From Calliopsis andreniformis (Eukaryota > Arthropoda > Insecta > Hymenoptera > Andrenidae): 64,000 bases of DNA. The notes under the pieces are model-generated. The model was not told the origin of the DNA. It worked only from the letters and a program-made list of their open reading frames with translations, and made no database searches. Position numbers and translations under genes: made by a program. The DNA lies in NCBI RefSeq assembly GCF_051401765.1, contig NW_027480423.1, forward strand, positions 16,802,001 to 16,866,000. Direction: 5' to 3'. The number at the start of each line of letters is the position of its first letter. Within the stretch, counting starts at the first letter, position 1. Positions 37,801-49,484 of this stretch are shown one piece after another.

Positions 37801-39180
37801 TTTCCCGGAACGTAGAAATGGCCATAACTTTCACACTGGTAGCCATTATTCGAAATATACAATGGAAAAACTGTTCTACCTATTTTGTGTTTTATGTTTC
37901 GCGCGTTGACTTCTAAGGCCCTAACTATTCGATCTAGTGGAGCAATGACCTAGTGTGAAGCCTAGGTTGCCTGGAAAGTAGAAATGTCCATAACTTTCAT
38001 ACTGGTTTTAATTACTCGTTTTATACGATGGAAGAACTGTTGTATTTATACTATATTTTATGCTTCTGACGTTGACTTCTAAGGCACTAACTATTCGATC
38101 TGGTGGAGCTACGCCCTAGAGTGAAACATACGTTGCCCGGAACGTAGAAATGACCATTACTTTCACACTCTTTGCAATTATTCATTTTATGCGATGGAAA
38201 AGCTGTTGCATTTATATTGTATTTTATGCTACTAGCGTTGACTTCTTGGGCCCTAACTATTCGATCTGGTGGAGCAACGCCCTAAGGAGAATCCTAGATT
38301 GACCGGGAAGTAGAAATGACCATAACTTTCATACTGGTAGCAATTATTCGATTTATACAATGGAAAAACAGTTCTATTAATTTTGTTTTTTATGTTTCGG
38401 GCGTCGACTTCTAAGGCACTAACTATTCGATCTGGTGGAGCAATGCCCTAGAGTGAAGCCTAAGATGCCCGGAACGTAGAAATGACCATAACGTTCACAC
38501 TGATAGCAATTATTCGTTTTATACGATGGAAGCGCTGTTGTATTTATATTGTATTTTATGCTTCTGGCGTTCACTTCTTAGGCCTTAACTATTCGATCTG
38601 GTGGAACAACGCACTAGTGTGAACCCTAGGTTTCCCGGAACGTAGAAATGGCCATAACTTTCACACTGGTAGCAATTATTCGAAATATACAATGGAAAAA
38701 CTGTTCTACCTATTTTGTGTTTTATGTTTCGCGCGTTGACTTCTAAGGCCCTAGCTATTCGATCTAGTGGAGCAACGCCCTAGTGTGAAGCCTAGGTTGC
38801 CTGGAAAGTAGAAATGTCCATAACTTTCATACTGGTTTTAATTACTCGTTTTATACGATGGAAGAACTGTTGTATTTATACTATATTTTATGCTTCTGAC
38901 GTTGACTTCTAAGGCACTAACTATTCGATCTGGTGGAGCTACGCCCTAGAGTGAAACATACGTTGCCCGGAACGTAGAAATGACCATTACTTTCACACTC
39001 TTTGCAATTATTCATTTTATGCGATGGAAAAGCTGTTGCATTTATATTGTATTTTATGCTACTGGCGTTGACTTCTTGGGCCCTAACTATTCGATCTGGT
39101 GGAGCAACGCCCTAAGGAGAATCCTAGATTGACCGGGAAGTAGAAATGACCATAACTTTCATACTGGTAGCAACTATTCG
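31846..39180. repeat. Right-type mosaic with a recurring 5-7 monomer module
   Basis: A module in fixed order recurs: CATACTCGTTGCAATTATACG; GAGATGACC with AGTTGTAGC and ATTCGATTTATACAATGG; AACGTTCACACTGATTGC; AAATGGCC with ATTCGAAATATACAATGG; AAATGTCC with GGTTTTAATTACTCG; CACTCTTTGCAATTATTCATTTTATGCG. It is seen from 31,846, 34,170 (14-monomer offset, 2,324 bases) and 37,341 (19 monomers further). The AGTTCTATTAATTTTG unit repeats at an 830-base (5-monomer) offset: about 32,063 and 32,893, then 37,540 and 38,370. About 33,130-33,840 recurs at about 42,090-42,800 (54 monomers). No gene or other element is present. Confidence 0.75.
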
Positions 39181-39673
39181 ATTTATACAATGGAAAAACT
39201 GTTGTATTTATACTGTATTTTATGCTTCTGACGTTGACTTCTAACGCACTAACTATTCGATCTGGTGGAGCAACGCCCTAGAGTGAAACCTAGGTTGCCC
39301 GGAACGTAGAAATGACCATTACTTTCACACTCTTTACAATTTGTCATTTTATACGATGGAAAAGCTGTTGCATTTATATTGTATTATATGCTTCTGGCGT
39401 TGACTTCTTAGGCCCTAACTATTCGATCTGGTGGAGCAACGCCTTAGAGTGACGCCTAGGTTGCCCGGAACGTAGAAATGACCATATCTTTCACACTGGT
39501 TGCAATTGTTCCTGTTATACGATGGAAAAGATGTTGTATTTATATTGTACCTTATGCATCTGGCGTTGACTTCTAAGGCCCTAACTATTCGATCTGGTGG
39601 AGCAACGCCCTAGAGTGAAGCCTAGGTTGCCCGGAACGTAGAAATGACCATAACTTTCACACTGGTTGCAATT

Positions 39674-39690
39674 ATTCGTTTTATACGATG
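39674..39690 (+). other. CENP-B-box-like word in the monomer (weak)
   Basis: The consensus at monomer positions 41-57 reads ATTCGTTTTATACGATG. Against the mammalian CENP-B box core (TTCG, four free bases, A, two free, CGGG) it matches TTCG, A and CG but has AT where the last GG should be: 7 of 9 fixed positions. By rough estimate a 7-of-9 match is expected about 0.4 times per monomer by chance on both strands, so this is weak. Many monomers replace the word with TTCCTGTTATACG or TTCATTTTATACG, which removes the match. Binding is not implied. Confidence 0.2.
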
Positions 39691-39739
39691 GAAAAACTGT
39701 TGTATTTATATTGTATTTTATGCTTCTGGCGTTTTCTTC

Positions 39740-39792
39740 TTAGGCCCTAACTATTCGATCTGGTGGAGCAACGCCCTAGAGTGAAGCCTAGG
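39740..39792. other. Cluster of short dyad symmetries in the GC-rich part of the monomer
   Basis: In this monomer TTAGGCCCTAA (39,740-39,750) is an 11-base interrupted palindrome with arms TTAGG and CCTAA, and CCTAGG (39,787-39,792) is a perfect 6-base palindrome. In monomers with the CCCTAGGGTGAAG allele a third dyad, CCCTAGGG, lies just before it, so CCTAGG-GTGAAG-CCTAGG can also fold as a 6-bp stem with a 6-base loop. Alleles vary: TCTAAGGCCC weakens the first dyad and CCCTAGAG weakens the second, while CCTAGG is kept in most monomers. Known context: short dyads have been proposed to mark centromeres that lack CENP-B boxes. A role here is inference. Confidence 0.5.
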
Positions 39793-42787
39793 TTGCCCGG
39801 AACGTAGAAATGACCATCACTTTCAAACTGGTTACAATTATTCCTGTTATACGATGGAAAAACTGTTGTATTTTTATTGCATCTTATGCTTCGGGCGTCG
39901 ACTTCTAAGGCCCTAACTATCCAATCCGTTGGAGCAACGCACTATGGTAAAGCCTAGGTTGCCCGGAACGTAGAAATGACCAGAACTTTCACACTGGTAG
40001 CAATTATTCGATTTATACGATGGAAAAACTGTTCTATTTATTTTGTGTTTTATGTTTCGCGCGTTGACATCTAAGGCCCTAACTATTCGATCTGGTGGAG
40101 CATCGCCCTAGGGTGAAGCCTAGGTTGCCCGGAAAGTAGAAATGTCCATAACTTTCACACTGCTTGCAATTATTCGTTTTATACGATGGAAAAACTGTTG
40201 TATTTATATTGTATTTTATGCTTCTAGCGTTCACTTCTTAGGCCCTAACTATTCGATCGGGTGGAACAGCGCCCTAGGGTGAAGCCTAGGTTGCCCGGAA
40301 AGTAGAAGTGACCATAACTTTCAAAGTGGTAGCAACTATTCCTGTTATACGATGGAAAAACTGTTGCATTTATATTGTATTTTATGCTTCTGGCGTTGAC
40401 TTCTTAGGCCCTAACTATTCGATCTGGTGGAGCAACGTCTTAGAGTGACGCCTAGGTTGCCGGGAACGTAGAAATGACCATATCTTTCACACTGGTTGCT
40501 ATTGTTCCTGTTATACCATGGAAAAGCTGTTGTATTTATATTGTACCTTATGGTTCTGGCGTTGACTTCTAAGGCCCTAACTATTCGATCTGGTGGACTA
40601 ACGCCCTAGAGTGAAGCCTAGGTTGCCCGGAAAGTAGAAATGTCCATAACTTTCATACTCGTTGCAATTATTCGTTTTATACAATGGAAAAACTGTTGTA
40701 TTTATATTGTATTTTATGCTTCTGGCGTTCACTTCTTAGGCCTTAACTATTCAATCTAGTGGAGCAACGCCCTAGGGTGAAGCCTAGGTTGCCTGGAAAG
40801 TAGAAATGTCCATAACTTTCATACTGGTTGCAATTATTCGTTTTATACGATGGAAAAACTGTTGTACTTATATTGTATTTTATGCTTGTGGCGTTGAATT
40901 CTAAGGCGCTAACTATTCGATCTGTTGGAGCAACGCCCTAGAGTGAAGCCTAGGGTGCCCGGAACGTAGAAATGACCATCACTTTCAAACTGGTTGCAAC
41001 TATCCCAGTTATATGATGGAAAAACTGTTGCATTTTTATTGCATTTTATGCTTCGGGCGCTGACTTCCAAGGCCCTAACTGTCCAATCTGTTGGAGCTAC
41101 GCCCTAGGGTGAAGCCTAGGTTGCCCGGAAAGTAGAAATGACCATAACTTTCATACTCGTTGCAATTATACGTTTTATACGATGGAAAAGCTGTTGTATT
41201 TATATTGTGTTTTATGCTTCTTGCGCTCACTTCTTAGGCCCTAACTATTCGATCTGGTGGAACATCGCCCTAGGGTGAAGCCTAGGTTTCCCGGAACGTA
41301 GAGATGACCATAACATTCAAAGTTGTAGCAATTATTCGATTTATACAATGGAAAAACAGTTCTATTAATTTTGTTTTTTATGTTTCGGGCGTCGACTTCT
41401 AAGGCACTAACTATTCGATCTGGTGGAGCAACGCCCTAGAGTGAAGCCTAAGATGCCCGGAACGTAGAAATGACCATAACGTTCACGCTGATTGCAATTA
41501 TTCGTTTTATACGATGGAAAAGCTGTTGTATATATATTGTATTTTATGCTTCTGGCGTTCACTTCTTAGGCCTTAACTATTCGATCTGGTGGAACAACGT
41601 ACTAGTGTGAAGCCTAGGTTTCCCGGAACGTAGAAATGGCCATAACTTTCACACTGGTAGCAATTATTCGAAATATACAATGGAAAAACTGTTCTAACTA
41701 TTTTGTGTTTTATGTTTCGCGCGTTGACTTCTAAGGCCCTAACTATTCGATCTAGTGGAGCAATGCCCTAGTGTGAAGCCTAGGTTGCCTGGAAAGTAGA
41801 AATGTCCATAACTTTCATACTGGTTTTAATTACTCGTTTTATACGATGGAAGAACTGTTGTATTTATACTATATTTTATGCTTCTGACGATGACTTCTAA
41901 GGCACTAACTATTCGATCTGGAGGAGCTACGCCCTAGAGTGAAACATACGTTGCCCGGAACGTAGAAATGACCATTACTTTCACACTCTTTGCAATTATT
42001 CATTTTCTGCGATGGAAAAGCTGTTGCATTTATATTGTATTTTATGCTACTGGCGTTCACTTCTTGGGCCCTAACTATTCGATCTGGTGGAGCAACGCCT
42101 TAGAGTGACGCCTAGGTTGCCCGGAACGTAGAAATGACCATATCTTTCACACTGGTTGCAATTGTTCCTGTTATACGATGGAAAAGATGTTGTATTTATA
42201 TTGTACCTTATGCATCTGGCGTTGACTTCTAAGGCCCTAACTATTCGATCTGGTGGAGCAACGCCCTAGAGTGAAGCCTAGGTTGCCCGGAACGTAGAAA
42301 TGACCATAACTTTCACACTGGTTGCAATTATTCGTTTTATACGATGGAAAAACTGTTGTATTTATATTGTATTTTATGCTTCTAGCGTTTTCTTCTTAGG
42401 CCCTAACTATTCGATCGGGTGGAACAACGCCCTAGGGTGAAGCCTAGGTTGCCCGGAAAGTAGAAATGACCATAACTTTCAAACTGGTTGCAATTATTCC
42501 TGTTATACGATGGAAAAACTGTTGTGTTTATATTGTATTTTATGCTTCTGGCGTTGACTTCTAAGGCACTAAGAATTCGATCAGGTGGAGCAACGCCCTA
42601 GAGTGAAGCTTAGGTTGCCCGGAACATAGAAATGACCATAACCTTCACACTGGTGGCTATTATTCGTTTTATTCGATGGAAAAACTGTTATATTTATATT
42701 GTATTTTATGCTTCCGGCGCTGACTTCTAAGGCCCTAACTATTCGATCTGGTGGAACAACGCCCTAGAGTGAAGTCTAGGTTGCCCG

Positions 42788-42953
42788 AAACGTAGAAATG
42801 ACCATCACTTTCACACTGGTTGCAATTATTCATATTATAGGATGGAAAACCTGTTGTATTTATATTGTATTTTATGCTTCTAGCGTTCACTTCTTAGGCC
42901 CTAACTATTCGATCGGGTGGAACAGCGCCCTAGGGTGAAGCCTAGGTTGCCCG
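42788..42953. repeat. Chimeric monomer at the left end of the 20-mer HOR
   Basis: The left half (ATTCATATTATAGGATGG then AAAACCTG) equals the HOR monomer near 45,610-45,680. The right half (TTATGCTTCTAGCGTTCAC, GATCGGGTGG) equals the HOR monomer near 46,170-46,260. Alignment therefore switches from an offset of 2,822 (17 monomers) to 3,320 (20 monomers) inside this unit, which is what in-register unequal exchange removing three monomers would leave. The total length stays at 166 bases. Confidence 0.7.
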
Positions 42954-45900
42954 GAAAGTAGAAGTGACCATAACTTTCAAAGTGGTAGCAATTATTCCTG
43001 ATATACGATGGAAAAACTGTTGCATTTATATTGTATTTTATGCTTCTGGCGTTGACTTCTTAGGCCCTAACTATTCGATCTGGTGGAGCAACGTCTTAGA
43101 GTGACGCCTAGGTTGCCGGGAACGTAGAAATGACCATATCTTTCACACTGGTTGCTATTGTTCCTGTTATACCATGGAAAAGCTGTTGTATTTATATTGT
43201 ACCTTAGGCTTCTGGCGTTGACTTCTAAGGCCCTAGCTATTCGATCTGGTGGACTAACGCCCTAGAGTGAAGCCTAGGTTGCCCGGAAAGTAGAAATGTC
43301 CATAACTTTCATACTCGTTGCAATTATTCGTTTTATACGATGGAAAAACTGTTGTATTTATATTGTATTTTATGCTTCTGGCGTTCACTTCTTAGGCCTT
43401 AACTATTCAATCTAGTGGAGCAACGCCCTAGGGTGAAGCCTAGGTTGCCTGGAAAGTAGAAATGTCCATAACTTTCATACTGGTTGCAATTATTCGTTTT
43501 ATACGATGGAAGAACTGTTGTATTTATACTGTATTTTATGCTTCTGGCGTTGACTTCTAAGGCCGTAACTATTCGATATAGTGGAGCAACGCCCTAGAGT
43601 GAAGCCTAGGGTGCCCTGAACGTAGAAATGACCATCACTTTCAAACTGGTTGCAATTACTCCTGTTATATCATGGAAAAACTGTTGTATTTTTATTGCAT
43701 TTTATGCTTCGGGCGTTGACTTCTAAGGCACTAACTATTCAAACTGTTGGAGCAACGCCCTAGGGTGAATCCTAGGTTGCCCGGAAAGTAGAAATGACCA
43801 TAACTTTCATACTGGTTGCAATTATCTGGTTTATAGGATGGAAAAACTGTTGTATTTATATTGTATTTTATGCTTCTGGCGTTCACTTCTTAGGCCTTAA
43901 CTATTCGATCTGGTGGAGCTACGCCCTAGAGTGAAATCTAGGTTGCCCGGAACGTAGAAATGACCATTACTTTCACACTCTTTGCAATTATTCATTTTAT
44001 ACGATGGAAAAGCTGTTGCATTTATATTGTATTTTATGCTTCTGGCGTTGACTTCTTAGGCCCTAACTATTCGATCTGTTGGAGCAACGCCTTAGAGTGA
44101 AGCCTTGGTTTCCCGGAACGTAGAAATGACCATCACTTTCATACTGGTTGCAATTATTCGTTTTATACGATGGAAAAACTGTTGTACTTATATTGTATTT
44201 TATGCTTGTGGCGTTGAATTCGAAGGCGCTAACTATTCGATCTGTTGGAGCAACGCCCTAGAGTGAAGCCTAGGGTGCCCGGAACGTAGAAATGACCATC
44301 ACTTTCAAACTGGTTGCAACTATCCCAGTTATATGATGGAAAAACTGTTGCGTTTTTATTGCATTTTATGCTTCGGGCGCTGACTTCCAAGGCCCTAACT
44401 GTCCAATCTGTTGGAGCAACGCCCTAGGGTGAAGCCTAGGTTGCCCGGAAAGTAGAAATGACCATAACTTTCATACTCGTTGCAATTATACGTTTTATAC
44501 GATGGAAAAGCTGTTGTATTTATATTGTATTTTATGCTTCTTGCGCTCACTTCTTAGGCCCTAACTATTCGATCTGGTGGAACATCGCCCTAGGGTGAAG
44601 CCTAGGTTTCCCGGAACGTAGAGATGACCATAACTTTCACAGTTGTAGCAATTATTCGATTTATACAATGGAAAAACAGTTCTATTAATTTTGTTTTTTA
44701 TGTTTCGGGCGTCGACTTCTAAGGCACTAACTATTCGATCTGGTGGAGCAACGCCCTACAGTGAAGCCTAGGTTGCCCGGAACGTAGAAATGGCCATAAC
44801 TTTCACACTGGTAGCAATTATTCGAAATATACAATGGAAAAACTGTTCTACCTATTTTGTGTTTTATGTTTCGCGCGATGACTTCTAAGGCCCTAACTAC
44901 TCGATCTAGTGGAGCAACGCCCTAGTGTGAAGCCTAGCTTGCCTGGAAAGTAGAAATGTCCATAACTTTCATACTGGTTTTAATTACTCGTTTTATACGA
45001 TGGAAGAACTGTTGTATTTATACTATATTTTATGCTTCTGACGTTGACTTCTAAGGCACTAACTATTCGATCTGGTGGAGCTACGCCCTAGAGTGAAACA
45101 TACGTTGCCCGGAACGTAGAAATGACCATTACTTTCACACTCTTTGCAATTATTCATTTTATGCGATGGAAAAGCTGTTGCATTTATATTGTATTTTATG
45201 CTACTGGCGTTGACTTCTTGGGCGCTAACTATTCGATCTGGTGGAGCAACGCCCTAAGGAGAATCCTAGATTGACCGGGAAGTAGAAATGACCTTAACTT
45301 TCATACTGGTAGCAATTATTCGATTTATACAATGGAAAAACTGTTGTATTTATACTGTATTTTATGCTTCTGACGTTGACTTCTAACGCACTAACTATTC
45401 GATCTGGTGGAGCAATGCCCTAGAGTGAAACCTAGGTTGCCCGGAACGTAGAAATGACCATTACTTTCACACTCTTTACAATTTGTCATTTTATACGATG
45501 GGAAAGCTGTTGCATTTATATTGTATTATATGCTTCTGGCGTTGACTTCTTAGGCCCTAACTATTCGATCTGGTGGAACAACGCCCTAGAGTGAAGTCTA
45601 GGTTGCCCGAAACGTAGAAATGACCATCACTTTCACACTGGTTGCAATTATTCATATTATAGGATGGAAAACCTGTTGTATTTATATTGTATTTCATGCT
45701 CCTGGTGTTGACTTCTTAGGCCCTAACTATTCGATCTGGTGGAGCAACGCCCTAGAGTGAAGCCTAGGTTGCCCGGAACGTAGAAATGACCATCACTTTC
45801 AAACTGGTTACAATTATTCCTGTTATACGATGGAAAAACTGTTGTATTTTTATTGCATCTTATGCTTCGGGCGTCGACTTCTAAGGCCCTAACCATCCAA

Positions 45901-46164
45901 TCCGTTGGAGCAACGCACTATGGTAAAGCCTAGGTTGCCCGGAACGTATAAATGACCATAACTTTCACACTGGTAGCAATTATTCGATTTATACGATGGA
46001 AAAACTGTTCTATTTATTTTGTGTTTTATGTTTCGCGCGTTGACTTCTAAGGCCCTAACTATTCGATCTGGTGGAGCATCGCCCTAGGGTGAAGCCTAGG
46101 TTGCCCGGAAAGTAGAAATGTCCATAACTTTCACACTGCTTGCAATTATTCGTTTTATACGATG
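42845..46164. repeat. 20-mer HOR, copy A (3,320 bp)
   Basis: Twenty distinguishable monomers, then the same series again 3,320 bases on (exactly 20 x 166). Checked anchors: GAAGTGACCATAACTTTCAA at 42,961, 46,281 and 49,601; the ACGTCTTAGAG (or ACGGCTTAGAG) unit at 43,091, 46,411 and 49,731; the GGCCGTAACTATTCGATA unit at 43,561, 46,881 and 50,201; the CATACTCGTTGCAATTATACG unit at 44,471, 47,791 and 51,111. Distinctive members include ATCTGGTTTATAGG, CTATCCCAGTTATATGATGG and CAATTTGTCATTTTATACGATGGG. The copies differ at a handful of positions that I noticed (CCCTGAA against CCCGGAA near 43,615; TTGCGTTT against TTGCATTT near 44,350). Confidence 0.9.
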
Positions 46165-49100
46165 GAAAAACTGTTGTATTTATATTGTATTTTATGCTTC
46201 TAGCGTTCACTTCTTAGGCCCTAACTATTCGATCGGGTGGAACAGCGCCCTAGGGTGAAGCCTAGGTTGCCCGGAAAGTAGAAGTGACCATAACTTTCAA
46301 AGTGGTAGCAATTATTCCTGATATACGATGGAAAAACTGTTGCATTTATATTGTATTTTATGCTTCTGGCGTTGACTTCTTAGGCCCTAACTATTCGATC
46401 TGGTGGAGCAACGTCTTAGAGTGACGCCTAGGTTGCCGGGAACGTAGAAATGACCATATCTTTCACACTGGTTGCTATTGTTCCTGTTATACCATGGAAA
46501 AGCTGTTGTATTTATATTGTAACTTAGGCTTCTGGCGTTGACTTCTAAGGCCCTAGCTATTCGATCTGGTGGACTAACGCCCTAGAGTGAAGCCTAGGTT
46601 GCCCGGAAAGTAGAAATGTCCATAACTTTCATACTCGTTGCAATTATTCGTTTTATACGATGGAAAAACTGTTGTATTTATATTGTATTTTATGCTTCTG
46701 GCGTTCACTTCTTAGGCCTTAACTATTCAATCTAGTGGAGCAACGCCCTAGGGTGAAGCCTAGGTTGCCTGGAAAGTAGAAATGTCCATAACTTTCATAC
46801 TGGTTGCAATTATTCGTTTTATACGATGGAAGAACTGTTGTATTTATACTGTATTTTATGCTTCTGGCGTTGACTTCTAAGGCCGTAACTATTCGATATA
46901 GTGGAGCAACGCCCTAGAGTGAAGCCTAGGGTGCCCGGAACGTAGAAATGACCATCACTTTCAAACTGGTTGCAATTACTCCTGTTATATCATGGAAAAA
47001 CTGTTGTATTTTTATTGCATTTTATGCTTCGGGCGTTGACTTCTAAGGCACTAACTATTCAAACTGTTGGAGCAACGCCCTAGGGTGAATCCTAGGTTGC
47101 CCGGAAAGTAGAAATGACCATAACTTTCATACTGGTTGCAATTATCTGGTTTATAGGATGGAAAAACTGTTGTATTTATATTGTATTTTATGCTTCTGGC
47201 GTTCACTTCTTAGGCCTTAACTATTCGATCTGGTGGAGCTACGCCCTAGAGTGAAATCTAGGTTGCCCGGAACGTAGAAATGACCATTACTTTCACACTC
47301 TTTGCAATTATTCATTTTATACGATGGAAAAGCTGTTGCATTTATATTGTATTTTATGCTTCTGGCGTTGACTTCTTAGGCCCTAACTATTCGATCTGTT
47401 GGAGCAACTCCTTAGAGTGAAGCCTTGGTTTCCCGGAACGTAGAAATGACCATCACTTTCATACTGGTTGCAATTATTCGTTTTATACGATGGAAAAACT
47501 GTTGTACTTATATTGTATTTTATGCTTGTGGCGTTGAATTCGAAGGCGCTAACTATTCGATCTGTTGGAGCAACGCCCTAGAGTGAAGCCTAGGGTGCCC
47601 GGAACGTAGAAATGACCATCACTTTCAAACTGGTTGCAACTATCCCAGTTATATGATGGAAAAACTGTTGCATTTTTATTGCATTTTATGCTTCGGGCGC
47701 TGACTTCCAAGGCCCTAACTGTCCAATCTGTTGGAGCAACGCCCTAGGGTGAAGCCTAGGTTGCCCGGAAAGTAGAAATGACCATAACTTTCATACTCGT
47801 TGCAATTATACGTTTTATACGATGGAAAAGCTGTTGTATTTATATTGTATTTTATGCTTCTTGCGCTCACTTCTTAGGCCCTAACTATTCGATCTGGTGG
47901 AACATCGCCCTAGGGTGAAGCCTAGGTTTCCCGGAACGTAGAGATGACCATAACTTTCACAGTTGTAGCAATTATTCGATTTATACAATGGAAAAACAGT
48001 TCTATTAATTTTGTTTTTTATGTTTCGGGCGTCGACTTCTAAGGCACTAACTATTCGATCTGGTGGAGCAACGCCCTACAGTGAAGCCTAGGTTGCCCGG
48101 AACGTAGAAATGGCCATAACTTTCACACTGGTAGCAATTATTCGAAATATACAATGGAAAAACTGTTCTACCTATTTTGTGTTTTATGTTTCGCGCGATG
48201 ACTTCTAAGGCCCTAACTACTCGATCTAGTGGAGCAACGCCCTAGTGTGAAGCCTAGCTTGCCTGGAAAGTAGAAATGTCCATAACTTTCATACTGGTTT
48301 TAATTACTCGTTTTATACGATGGAAGAACTGTTGTATTTATACTATATTTTATGCTTCTGACGTTGACTTCTAAGGCACTAACTATTCGATCAGGTGGAG
48401 CTACGCCCTAGAGTGAAACATACGTTGCCCGGAACGTAGAAATGACCATTACTTTCACACTCTTTGCAATTATTCATTTTATGCGATGGAAAAGCTGTTG
48501 CATTTATATTGTATTTTATGCTACTGGCGTTGACTTCTTGGGCGCTAACTATTCGATCTGGTGGAGCAACGCCCTAAGGAGAATCCTAGATTGACCGGGA
48601 AGTAGAAATGACCTTAACTTTCATACTGGTAGCAATTATTCGATTTATACAATGGAAAAACTGTTGTATTTATACTGTATTTTATGCTTCTGACGTTGAC
48701 TTCTAACGCACTAACTATTCGATCTGGTGGAGCAATGCCCTAGAGTGAAACCTAGGTTGCCCGGAACGTAGAAATGACCATTACTTTCACACTCTTTACA
48801 ATTTGTCATTTTATACGATGGGAAAGCTGTTGCATTTATATTGTATTATATGCTTCTGGCGTTGACTTCTTAGGCCCTAACTATTCGATCTGGTGGAACA
48901 ACGCCCTAGAGTGAAGACTAGGTTGCCCGAAACGTAGAAATGACCATCACTTTCACACTGGTTGCAATTATTCATATTATAGGATGGAAAACCTGTTGTA
49001 TTTATATTGTATTTCATGCTCCTGGTGTTGACTTCTTAGGCCCTAACTATTCGATCTGGTGGAGCAACGCCCTAGAGTGAAGCCTAGGTTGCCCGGAACG

Positions 49101-49484
49101 TAGAAATGACCATCACTTTCAAACTGGTTACAATTATTCCTGTTATACGATGGAAAAACTGTTGTATTTTTATTGCATCTTATGCTTCGGGCGTCGACTT
49201 CTAAGGCCCTAACCATCCAATCCGTTGGAGCAACGCACTATGGTAAAGCCTAGGTTGCCCGGAACGTAGAAATGACCATAACTTTCACACTGGTAGCAAT
49301 TATTCGATTTATACGATGGAAAAACTGTTCTATTTATTTTGTGTTTTATGTTTCGCGCGTTGACTTCTAAGGCCCTAACTATTCGATCTGGTGGAGCATC
49401 GCCCTAGGGTGAAGCCTAGGTTGCCCGGAAAGTAGAAATGTCCATAACTTTCACACTGCTTGCAATTATTCGTTTTATACGATG
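46165..49484. repeat. 20-mer HOR, copy B (3,320 bp)
   Basis: Full second copy, all 20 monomers in the same order as copy A. Private differences seen: GTAACTTAGGC near 46,519 where copies A and C have GTACCTTAGGC, CAACTCCTTAG near 47,405 where the others have CAACGCCTTAG, and GATCAGGTGG near 48,390 where the others have GATCTGGTGG. Such private single-base changes fit very recent amplification. All monomers are 166 bases, so the unit length is an exact multiple. Confidence 0.9.

Larger units (their letters stand above)
39634..39799 (+). repeat. Representative near-consensus 166-bp monomer
   Basis: This unit is one of the closest to the consensus I built by hand, differing mainly where the usual GTTGACTTCT reads GTTTTCTTCT. 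Consensus composition by hand count is 36 G and 32 C in 166 bases (41% GC). It is strongly two-part: positions 1-90 hold 27 G/C (30%), positions 91-166 hold 41 (54%). Two near-identical 11-base words, TTGTATTTATA (67-77) and TTGTATTTTAT (78-88), sit in tandem in the AT-rich part. Seven CpG steps occur at about 4, 44, 53, 97, 123, 139 and 165. The chosen start (GAACGTAG) is arbitrary; a tandem repeat has no natural start. Confidence 0.9.
39181..42787. repeat. Right-type mosaic before the 20-mer HOR
   Basis: Monomers here are the same kinds as in the 20-mer HOR, in different arrangements. About 39,795-40,655 matches about 56,392-57,252 (offset 16,597, 100 monomers less three). About 40,830-41,410 matches 44,150-44,730 at the HOR offset of 3,320, but this copy keeps the AACGTTCACGCTGATTGC monomer (about 41,460-41,625), which the HOR copies lack. 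About 42,110-42,787 relates to 33,150-33,830. It looks like older or rearranged relatives of the HOR. Confidence 0.7.

Noticed and set aside
39740..39750. Telomere-like CCCTAA / TTAGG words in each monomer
   Set aside because: They occur as single words once per monomer and not as tandem hexamers or pentamers; treated only as a dyad.
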